From positions 62,001 to 126,000 of the forward strand of contig DUMC01000032.1 in the NCBI GenBank assembly GCA_012840075.1: 64,000 bases of DNA, given 5' to 3'. Below the pieces are notes generated by a model that worked only from the letters and a program-made list of their open reading frames with translations, did not search any database and was not told the DNA's origin. A program made the translations under genes and the position numbers. Below are positions 56,732 through 64,000 of this stretch, one piece after another. Positions within the stretch are counted from its first letter, which is position 1; every line of letters starts with the position of its first letter. This DNA is from Clostridiaceae bacterium (lineage in GTDB: Bacteria > Bacillota > Clostridia > Acetivibrionales > DUMC01).

Positions 56732-58210
56732 TTATAAAATGATGCAAATCAATCCGCTGCTGCCTTCATTGATAATTCTCTGGAGTGTTTCCTGAAGCTT
56801 TAACTGCGAATCTTCCGGCATTCTGCTGAGCTTATTGTATAGCCCTTCTGTTACAAGCTCGTGTAACGATTTGCCAAAAATATTTGAATCCCAGATCTTG
56901 CCAGGGTCGTTTTCAAATTCTTTTAACAGGTAGTCAACAAGCTCCTCAGATTGCTTTTCACTTCCAACCAAAGGTGCAATTTCAGTTTCAATGTCCGCTC
57001 TTATCATATGTACACTTGGAGCACTTGCACGCAATTTGACTCCAAAACGGTTACCCTGCCTTATGATTTCCGGCTCTTCAAGCGTAAGTTCTTCTACCTG
57101 CGGCATTACAATTCCATAACCTTTAACTTTAACTTCATGAAGTGCATATTCAATTCTTTCATATTCCTTCTTTATCCTTGCAAGATCTTTCATAAGACCT
57201 ATTAATTTGTGTTCTCCTTCAATCTCAAGCCCTGTCAATTCACTAAGTACGCGGTAAAAGAGGTTATCAAGAGGAGTAAGCTCTACTAATACATTACCGG
57301 TTCCCAGATTGATTTCTTCAATGGATGCTTTTTTAAGAAATTCTGCTTCGCTTAAATTTGAAATTGCTGTTTTTACTTCTCTGATCTTCTTTATTCCTTT
57401 GAATACTTCTTTTATTGTTTCAATTAGTTTTGCTCTTAGCCAATGTTCATCATCCAAAGCATCTATCCATTTCGGCGTATTTATTCCAACTTCTGAAATC
57501 GGAAATTCAAAAAGAACTCTTTCCATGATATTGTTTATATCTTCAATTCTCATTTGTGCTACATTTACATTAACTACTGGAACACCGTATTTCTCCTCGA
57601 GTTCTTCTTTCAATCTGATAGTTTCATTTGCATAAGGCTTTACTGAGTTAAGTATAATTATAAAAGGCTTGTTTATGGCTTTAAGTTCGCTTATAACCCT
57701 TTTTTCGGCCTCAAGATACTCTTCACGCTGAATTTCAGTGATGCTTCCGTCGGTGGTTACAACCAAACCGATAGTTGAATGGTCATTAATTACTTTTCTT
57801 GTACCTATTTCCGCTGCTTCTTCAAAAGGAATTTGGTGATCAAACCAGGGAGTTGAGACCATCCTGGGAGCTCCGTTTTCCAAGTATCCAACAGCACCTT
57901 TTACTAGATATCCAACGCAATCGACCAATCTAACTTTCAAGACTGCGTTTTCGTCCAAAACTATTTTTACAGCTTCATTAGGGACAAATTTTGGCTCAGT
58001 GGTCATTATAGTCCTACCTGTAGCACTTTGGGGAAGTTCATCTTTTGCTCGTTCTCTATCGTATTCATTTTCAATATTCGGTATAACCAGTAGATCCATA
58101 AAGCGCTTGATAAATGTAGACTTTCCGGTACGTACCGGACCGACAACACCGATGTAAATATCTCCCTGTGTACGTTCTGCTATTTGTTTATATATATTAT
58201 AATTATCCAC
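56732..58210 (-). CDS. spoIVA: Stage IV sporulation protein A
   Basis: SpoIVA is an ATPase that polymerises on the outer forespore membrane and forms the coat basement layer. The 492-residue protein, the family's normal size, starts MDNYNIYKQIAERTQGDIYI and has Walker A GPVRTGKSTFIKRF (about 24-37). A central region (RIEDINNIMERVLFEFPISE) precedes the conserved C-terminal segment ending ININEGSSGLI-type residues (RIINEGSSGLICIIL). The GTG start at 58210 has AAGGGGGG upstream. In relatives it is sigma-E controlled; I could not see a convincing sigma-E promoter. It shows the organism makes endospores. Confidence 0.97.
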   Translation of the reverse strand: MDNYNIYKQIAERTQGDIYIGVVGPVRTGKSTFIKRFMDLLVIPNIENEYDRERAKDELPQSATGRTIMTTEPKFVPNEAVKIVLDENAVLKVRLVDCVGYLVKGAVGYLENGAPRMVSTPWFDHQIPFEEAAEIGTRKVINDHSTIGLVVTTDGSITEIQREEYLEAEKRVISELKAINKPFIIILNSVKPYANETIRLKEELEEKYGVPVVNVNVAQMRIEDINNIMERVLFEFPISEVGINTPKWIDALDDEHWLRAKLIETIKEVFKGIKKIREVKTAISNLSEAEFLKKASIEEINLGTGNVLVELTPLDNLFYRVLSELTGLEIEGEHKLIGLMKDLARIKKEYERIEYALHEVKVKGYGIVMPQVEELTLEEPEIIRQGNRFGVKLRASAPSVHMIRADIETEIAPLVGSEKQSEELVDYLLKEFENDPGKIWDSNIFGKSLHELVTEGLYNKLSRMPEDSQLKLQETLQRIINEGSSGLICIIL

Positions 58211-58486
58211 TAAAGACCCCCCTTATTTAATTTGCCTATTTCCGTGCAGTGACATAAAAGTAGTACTTGCACTATTATCACTACTAATATATGTACATGT
58301 ATTAGAGCAATATTACTAAAAAGATTGTAAATATTTGTTTTTTTTCTTAAAATTTAAGGTAGAATATATTTTAGTGTATTTATTATATTTGACGGAAATG
58401 CTATAAAGAGCCGTTGTTTCGTTGATTAAAGCTTTGTAAGAAGTTAAAATTCATAGATTAAGTTTGATTGGAGGACGCATAAAGTT

Positions 58487-60220
58487 ATGGACTTTTATAG
58501 CAAGTATATGTATTGGCTGGAAAATGATTATTTTGATGAGGATACAAAAAAAGAATTATTATCCATTAAGGATGACAAAAAGGAAATTGAGGACAGGTTT
58601 TACAAGGACCTTGAATTTGGTACAGCCGGTCTTAGGGGTATAATAGGAGCAGGGACAAATAGAATGAATAAATATATAGTGAGAAAAGTTTCCCAGGGCC
58701 TTTCTGATTATATCAACAAAAAAGGAAAAATTTTTGCCAAAAGGGGAATTGTTATTGCTTACGATTCTCGTCGTAAGTCACAGGAATTTGCCCTTGAAGC
58801 TGCTCTTGTTTTTACTGCCAACGGCATTACCACCTGGTGTTTTGATGAAATAAAACCTGTATCTGTCCTGTCCTTTACCATAAGATACTTGGAAGCTATA
58901 GCAGGTGTTGCAATAACGGCAAGTCATAACCCCAAAGAATATAATGGTTATAAGGTTTATGGAGAAGACGGGGCTCAACTGCTACCGGATGAATCGGATA
59001 TTTTGTCAAGAGAAATAGAAAATGTGAAAGATTTTTCTCAGGTTAAAATCATCAGCAAGGAAGAAGCCGTAAAATCAGGATTACTAAAAATAATAGATAA
59101 AACCATTGATGACAGATTTATGGAAACAATAAAAAAATACAGTTTAAATACAGAAATAATAAAAAAGCAAAACAACAATTTCACTATTGTATATACTCCT
59201 CTTAACGGAGCCGGAAACAAACCTGTACGAAGAATTTTAAAAGAAATAGGTTTTAACAATGTTCATGTTGTAAAAGAACAAGAAAATCCTGATCCGGAGT
59301 TTTCAAATTTAAAGATGCCTAACCCTGAAGATATAAACGTATATACATTAGCCTTAGAATTGGCAAAAACAAAAGATGCGGATATTATAATAGGTACGGA
59401 TCCTGACAGCGACAGGATGGGTATTGTGGTAAAAGATAAAGAGGAAGGATATAAACCTCTTACAGGAAATCAGATTGGCTGCTTGATGTTGTATTATCTT
59501 TTATCTCAAAATAAGGAAAAAGGTATTTTACCCTCAAATGGCTTTGTTGTAAAGACCATTGTAACTACGGAACTGGCTAGAAAAATTTGTGAAAAATATG
59601 AAATAACCGTTATTGAAGTGCTTACAGGGTTTAAATATATAGCTGAAAAAATAAGGCTTCTTGACGACAGCGGAAAAATGAAATTTATCATGGGATTTGA
59701 AGAAAGCTATGGTTTTCTTATAGGAACTTTCGCAAGAGATAAAGATGCAGTGTCGGCATCAATGTTTATTTCTGAAATAGCAGCGTATTATAAATCAATG
59801 GGCAAAACATTAACTGATGTGTTAGACGAAATAAATGAAATTTACGGTTATAATGACGTTGATGTTATATCTTATACCTTGGAAGGCAAGGAAGGCCTGA
59901 AAAAAATGCTTGCTATTATGGACAAGTTAAGAGAAAATAAAGATATAAGAATAGATGGTTACAAAGTAAAAGCTATAAGGGACTATCTTTCCGGAGAACG
60001 ATATATCTTAGAAACCAAGGAAAAAGAAGTCCTCGAGTTGCCGAAATCCAATGTCTTATATTACGAACTGAATGATAATTCCTGGTTTTGCATAAGACCT
60101 TCAGGCACTGAACCGAAAATAAAGATATATATTGAAGTTTTTGGAGCTAATAAAAATGATGCATCCGAAAAGTTAAAAGATCTTAAAGCGAAAGTGCTGG
60201 GAATAATAAATTGCTGTTAG
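58487..60220 (+). CDS. Phosphoglucomutase/phosphomannomutase family protein
   Basis: A 577-residue alpha-D-phosphohexomutase like Bacillus PgcA, interconverting glucose-6- and glucose-1-phosphate (possibly also mannose phosphates). Motifs: FGTAGLRGIIGAGTNRMN at the N-terminus, catalytic serine S146 in TASHNPKEYNGYKVYG, metal loop GTDPDSDRMGI, sugar-binding GFEESYGFLIG and the phosphate-binding RPSGTEPKIKIY near the end. ATG 58487 follows GGAGG. It stands 276 bases from divergent spoIVA and 71 bases before dnaE, with a hairpin between. Confidence 0.93.
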   Translation: MDFYSKYMYWLENDYFDEDTKKELLSIKDDKKEIEDRFYKDLEFGTAGLRGIIGAGTNRMNKYIVRKVSQGLSDYINKKGKIFAKRGIVIAYDSRRKSQEFALEAALVFTANGITTWCFDEIKPVSVLSFTIRYLEAIAGVAITASHNPKEYNGYKVYGEDGAQLLPDESDILSREIENVKDFSQVKIISKEEAVKSGLLKIIDKTIDDRFMETIKKYSLNTEIIKKQNNNFTIVYTPLNGAGNKPVRRILKEIGFNNVHVVKEQENPDPEFSNLKMPNPEDINVYTLALELAKTKDADIIIGTDPDSDRMGIVVKDKEEGYKPLTGNQIGCLMLYYLLSQNKEKGILPSNGFVVKTIVTTELARKICEKYEITVIEVLTGFKYIAEKIRLLDDSGKMKFIMGFEESYGFLIGTFARDKDAVSASMFISEIAAYYKSMGKTLTDVLDEINEIYGYNDVDVISYTLEGKEGLKKMLAIMDKLRENKDIRIDGYKVKAIRDYLSGERYILETKEKEVLELPKSNVLYYELNDNSWFCIRPSGTEPKIKIYIEVFGANKNDASEKLKDLKAKVLGIINCC

Positions 60221-60227
60221 AATTGTT

Positions 60228-60259
60228 AGATTTGATAAAAATGTTTTTTCATCAAATCT
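60228..60259 (+). terminator. Hairpin between the hexomutase gene and dnaE
   Basis: AGATTTGAT (60228-60236) pairs with ATCAAATCT (60251-60259), and the inner AAAAA/TTTTT can extend the stem. No T-run follows, so termination is uncertain. Confidence 0.4.
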
Positions 60260-60291
60260 TAATCATAAATGGAGATGAGGGGGCTTAAGGC

Positions 60292-63200
60292 TTGAAGAAA
60301 TTCGTACATTTGCACGTCCATACGGAATACAGCCTTCTTGACGGTGCTGTGAGAATCAATGAATTAATGCCTAGGGTAAAAGAGTTGGGAATGGATGCCA
60401 TTGCAATAACTGACCATGGAGTAATGTACGGAGTAATTGATTTTTATAAGGAAGCATTAAAGAATAATGTTAAACCAATAATAGGATGTGAAGTTTACAC
60501 AGCACAAAGAAGCAGATTTGACAAAGATTCAAATATAGATTCCGATAGGGGACATCTTGTGCTTCTGGCGGAAAATAACATAGGTTATAAAAATCTCATG
60601 AAAATTGTATCCTGCGGATTCATCGAGGGATATTATTATAAACCAAGAATAGATATGGAAGTTCTTCGAAAATATAGCGAAGGGATTATTGCCTTAAGCG
60701 CTTGTTTATCAGGTGATATCTCTATTGCAATTTTGCAGGGAAATTATAAGAAAGCTAAATCCCTTGCCCTGGAATATAGGGATATTTTCGGAACGAATAA
60801 TTTTTATCTTGAACTGCAGAAAAATAACATAGAAGAACAGAACTTAGTAAATCAAAATTTAATCAAGTTAAGTAAAGAAACCGGAATTCCTTTGGTTGCT
60901 ACCAACGACGTGCATTACCTGCGAAAAGAAGATGCAAAGGCTCATGATATTTTATTGTGTATTCAAACAGGCAAAAGGATTTATGAAGAGGACAGGATGA
61001 AATTTAATACGGATGATGTTTATTTAAAAAGCCCTGAGGAAATGTATGAAGCATTTAAAAATATACCTGAAGCTTTGGAAAATACGGTAAAAATTGCAGA
61101 AAGGTGCAATGTTGAAATAGAGTTCAATAAGTTGCATTTACCGGAATACGATGTGCCGGATAATCAGGATCATTTTGAATATTTGAAAAAACTATGTATG
61201 GACGGCATGATAAAAAGATACGGCACAGATTATTCTCCTGAAGTGTTTAACCGTCTCAATTATGAATTATCAGTTATTAAGGAAATGGGCTATGTCGATT
61301 ATTTTTTGATAGTGTGGGATTTTATTAAATATGCAAAGGACAACGGTATAATGGTCGGTCCCGGGAGAGGTTCAGGTGCAGGAAGCATCGTTGCCTACTG
61401 CCTTGGTATCACCAATATAGATCCTTTAAGGTTTAACCTGCTGTTTGAAAGATTTTTAAATCCCGAACGAATTAGCATGCCTGACCTGGATATTGATTTT
61501 TGTTATGAAAGAAGGCAGGAAGTCATTGATTATGTCGTCAGGAAATATGGTAGTGACAGGGTTGCCCAGATAATTACCTTTGGAACAATGGCTGCACGTG
61601 CTGTTATAAGAGATGTAGGTAGAGCCATGGATATTCCTTACGCTCAGGTGGATGCTATTGCTAAAATGATACCTTTCAGAATAGGTATGACAATAGACAA
61701 AGCTCTTGAGATTAATCCTGAACTTCGTGATTTATATGAAAACGATGATGATGTAAAGGAACTGATAAATACTTCAAAAATTCTCGAAGGAATGCCGAGA
61801 CATTCATCTACTCATGCAGCAGGTGTTGTAATATCCAAGGAACCGCTGGTTGAATATGTACCTTTGCAAAAAAACGATGATGTCATAACTACTCAGTTCA
61901 CCATGGGAAACCTGGAAGAACTCGGACTTTTGAAAATGGATTTTTTAGGTTTGCGAACACTTACGGTACTAAGAGACGCAGCCGAACTTGTCAGGAAAAA
62001 CCATGGTGTAATTGTGGATTTTGACAAAATGAAATTAGATGTTCCTAATGTATATAAGATGATAAGCGAAGGCAAAACTGCAGGAATATTTCAATTAGAA
62101 AGCAACGGAATGACCCAGTTTATGAAAGAACTAAAACCATCCTGCATTGAAGATATCATAGCCGGTATATCCCTTTATAGGCCTGGTCCTATGGACCAGA
62201 TACCTAAATATATTACTTACAAAAATAATCCTGACATGGTAAAATATGATCATCCCCTTCTGGAAAATATTTTGAACGTAACATATGGTTGTATGGTTTA
62301 TCAAGAGCAAGTTATGCAAATAGTGAGAACTCTTGCCGGTTATTCAATGGGAAGAGCGGACCTTGTAAGAAGGGCAATGGCAAAGAAAAAAGCAGACATA
62401 ATGAAAGAAGAACGTCAAAACTTTATTTACGGCAAGACGGATGAAAATGGCAACATAGTGATAGAAGGTGCAATTAGAAGAGGCGTTGATGAGCAAACGG
62501 CAAATAAAATATTTGATGAAATGATGGACTTTGCAAGTTACGCTTTTAACAAATCACATGCTGCTGCATATGCTGTAATAGCATACCAGACAGCTTGGCT
62601 TAAATATTATTATCCTACGGAATTCATGGCAGCTTTGCTAAACAGTTTTTTAGGGAATACAGACAAAATATCAAGGTATATTGCTGAATGTAAGGCAATG
62701 GGTATTGAAATTCTTCCTCCTGATATAAATGAAAGCGACGTAAAATTCAGCGTAGTAAACGGTAAGATACGCTTTGGAATGGCTGCGGTAAAAAATGTAG
62801 GAGAACAAGCTGTTATCGAAATAATCAAAGAAAGAAATAAAAATAAGGAATTTAGTAGTTTTGCAAATTTTTGCGAAAGGATTAATTTGAGGAACGTAAA
62901 TAAAAAATGCATTGAAAGTCTTATTAAGTGCGGTGCTTTTGATTCATTAGGAATTTACAGGTCGAAACTTTTGGCAGTTTTTGAAAAGGTATTAGACAGA
63001 ATACATGAAAGCAAAAGGAAAAATATTGAAGGACAGCTATCCATATTTGATATCTCAATGAATGAACCGGGAACATCCGGCTACGAACCTGAAATCGTAT
63101 ATCCTGATATTGATGAATATCCTTCAAAAGTTCTTCTTGCGATGGAAAAAGAAACTCTTGGTTTGTATGTATCAGGACATCCTTTGGAAGAATATAAACC

Positions 63201-63888
63201 TATACTTGAACGATATTCCACAGTAAACAGCCTGGATTTTAAGACGGGAACAGATGAAAACACCGTAGAAATGGAAGTGGAGGCTTCTAATAACTTGCAT
63301 GACGGAAAACTTGTCACCATTGGAGGAATTATCGCTGACAAAAAAATCAAAGCTACAAAAAATGATAATTTAATGGCATTTCTAACTCTTGAAGATTTAT
63401 ACGGTCAAGTGGAAATAATTGTATTTCCTCAAACTCTTTCCAAATATCAGGATTTAATTACAGAAGAAAATATTGTACTGGTAAAGGGAAGGATCAGTGT
63501 AAAGGAAGAAGAAGAACCTAAAATTATCTGTGAAGAAATAAGGCCGATAACATCTTTTCTCAATTTACAAAAAGATGGGGAAAATAATACTGAAAACAAT
63601 ACGATAAAAAAAATTAATGATTATGTAGATAAAACAAAAACGGATAAAGTAACAAAAATACTTCTAAAACTCCCGTTTAAATTTGGTGGCAATATGGCTC
63701 AAAACTCCAAGTACTGTGCATTAATTGCGATGTTAAAATTTTTCAGGGGAAATACACCGGTTTACTTTTATTATGATGATGAAAAAAAAGCTAAACTTGC
63801 AGAAAGAGAACTCTGGGTAAATGTAAACCCAACTTTGCTATCCGAATTAGAAGAAAGACTGGGCAAAGAGAATGTGAAGGTAATGTGA
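60292..63888 (+). CDS. dnaE: DNA polymerase III subunit alpha (DnaE)
   Basis: A 1198-residue C-family replicative polymerase. The PHP domain (VHLHVHTEYSLLDGAVRI; AITDHGVMYG) comes first. The palm holds GPGRGSGAGSIVAYCLGIT and the catalytic PDLDIDFCYERR. The fingers carry the DFLGLRTL, GIFQLESNGM and SLYRPGPM segments and KSHAAAYAVIAYQTAWLKYY. C-terminal HhH and OB-fold domains follow (LVTIGGIIADKKIKATKND). It lacks the internal exonuclease of PolC, so it is the DnaE type; Clostridia normally carry both. The TTG start follows GAGGGGGC. Confidence 0.97.
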   Translation: MKKFVHLHVHTEYSLLDGAVRINELMPRVKELGMDAIAITDHGVMYGVIDFYKEALKNNVKPIIGCEVYTAQRSRFDKDSNIDSDRGHLVLLAENNIGYKNLMKIVSCGFIEGYYYKPRIDMEVLRKYSEGIIALSACLSGDISIAILQGNYKKAKSLALEYRDIFGTNNFYLELQKNNIEEQNLVNQNLIKLSKETGIPLVATNDVHYLRKEDAKAHDILLCIQTGKRIYEEDRMKFNTDDVYLKSPEEMYEAFKNIPEALENTVKIAERCNVEIEFNKLHLPEYDVPDNQDHFEYLKKLCMDGMIKRYGTDYSPEVFNRLNYELSVIKEMGYVDYFLIVWDFIKYAKDNGIMVGPGRGSGAGSIVAYCLGITNIDPLRFNLLFERFLNPERISMPDLDIDFCYERRQEVIDYVVRKYGSDRVAQIITFGTMAARAVIRDVGRAMDIPYAQVDAIAKMIPFRIGMTIDKALEINPELRDLYENDDDVKELINTSKILEGMPRHSSTHAAGVVISKEPLVEYVPLQKNDDVITTQFTMGNLEELGLLKMDFLGLRTLTVLRDAAELVRKNHGVIVDFDKMKLDVPNVYKMISEGKTAGIFQLESNGMTQFMKELKPSCIEDIIAGISLYRPGPMDQIPKYITYKNNPDMVKYDHPLLENILNVTYGCMVYQEQVMQIVRTLAGYSMGRADLVRRAMAKKKADIMKEERQNFIYGKTDENGNIVIEGAIRRGVDEQTANKIFDEMMDFASYAFNKSHAAAYAVIAYQTAWLKYYYPTEFMAALLNSFLGNTDKISRYIAECKAMGIEILPPDINESDVKFSVVNGKIRFGMAAVKNVGEQAVIEIIKERNKNKEFSSFANFCERINLRNVNKKCIESLIKCGAFDSLGIYRSKLLAVFEKVLDRIHESKRKNIEGQLSIFDISMNEPGTSGYEPEIVYPDIDEYPSKVLLAMEKETLGLYVSGHPLEEYKPILERYSTVNSLDFKTGTDENTVEMEVEASNNLHDGKLVTIGGIIADKKIKATKNDNLMAFLTLEDLYGQVEIIVFPQTLSKYQDLITEENIVLVKGRISVKEEEEPKIICEEIRPITSFLNLQKDGENNTENNTIKKINDYVDKTKTDKVTKILLKLPFKFGGNMAQNSKYCALIAMLKFFRGNTPVYFYYDDEKKAKLAERELWVNVNPTLLSELEERLGKENVKVM

Positions 63889-63959
63889 AAAGCATGTTAT
63901 TTAAATTAATTGTTGATTTTTATAATAAAATAATATATAGTTAATTCAGGGTGGTACTT

Positions 63960-64000
63960 ATGAGTAATGGAAATGAAGCTGTATTAGGGGATTATGTTGT
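63960..64000 (+). CDS. Start of an unidentified gene (cut by window end)
   Basis: ATG at 63960 with AGGGTGG nine bases upstream opens a frame reading MSNGNEAVLGDYVV to the window edge. Too short to identify. Confidence 0.55.
   Translation, partial: MSNGNEAVLGDYV

Noticed and set aside
58211-58486. Sigma-E promoter for spoIVA
   Set aside because: Sigma-E control is expected from relatives, but no convincing -35/-10 pair could be read in the gap; not claimed.

Overview
This 64 kb window is chromosomal DNA of a low-GC, Gram-positive, endospore-forming anaerobe, most likely a member of the Clostridia. The evidence is the AT-rich sequence, strong AGGAGG-type ribosome binding sites with frequent TTG/GTG starts, the sporulation gene spoIVA, a CtsR operator, the ylxR-ylxQ-infB-rbfA-nrnA-truB-ribF order, and a corrinoid-activating ferredoxin/ASKHA protein. 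The species cannot be fixed from this alone. I saw no rRNA, tRNA, CRISPR array, prophage or intact insertion sequence.

Layout. 1-7.3 kb: end of the translation-factor operon (ylxR, ylxQ, infB, rbfA, nrnA, truB, ribF). 7.4-13.9 kb: lgt, rodA, a 2-hydroxyacid dehydrogenase, a DUF4177 protein, a small unknown gene with a Y-family polymerase, and a double P-loop protein. 14-24.5 kb: accessory lipid-flavoured region. It holds a promoter plus attenuator-like leader, a TIM-barrel/acyl-CoA synthetase fusion, an MFS protein, fabI, an alpha-oxoamine synthase resembling serine palmitoyltransferase, an SDR, an EamA transporter, a flavin-reductase-like protein and a membrane protein. 25-30.2 kb: a degenerate PP2C-LysM membrane protein, then a CtsR-controlled dnaJ-like gene and clpB. 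30.2-33.7 kb: an AraC regulator, an alpha-L-fucosidase and two half-size TauE/SafE genes. 34-39 kb: lysA, ligA, a VanW protein, a GNAT acetyltransferase. 39.3-43 kb: an ECF-like sigma factor overlapping an ABC exporter gene broken by two frameshifts, then a membrane protein. 43-48 kb: a PHP histidinol phosphatase, gltX and a RACE-type activator. 48-52 kb: an operon of a zinc-ribbon membrane protein, DUF2085, 5-formyl-THF cyclo-ligase, a CPBP protease and a lipid kinase. 52-56.4 kb: a complete polyamine operon read leftward (speD, Orn/Lys/Arg-type decarboxylase, speE, speB). 56.7-64 kb: spoIVA, a phosphohexomutase, dnaE and the start of one more gene.

Working together. The polyamine genes encode arginine -> agmatine -> putrescine -> spermidine plus the aminopropyl donor enzyme. 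The DnaJ-like/ClpB pair is a disaggregation unit under heat-shock repression. The lipid-region genes could activate, reduce and condense acyl chains, but this is inference.

The most unusual signals are: GGGGAC/TGTCCCC palindromic repeats that end two convergent genes and supply ribosome binding sites; the attenuator-like leader before the acyl-CoA synthetase fusion; the PP2C-like protein lacking two metal ligands; and the twice-frameshifted ABC exporter behind a sigma factor.
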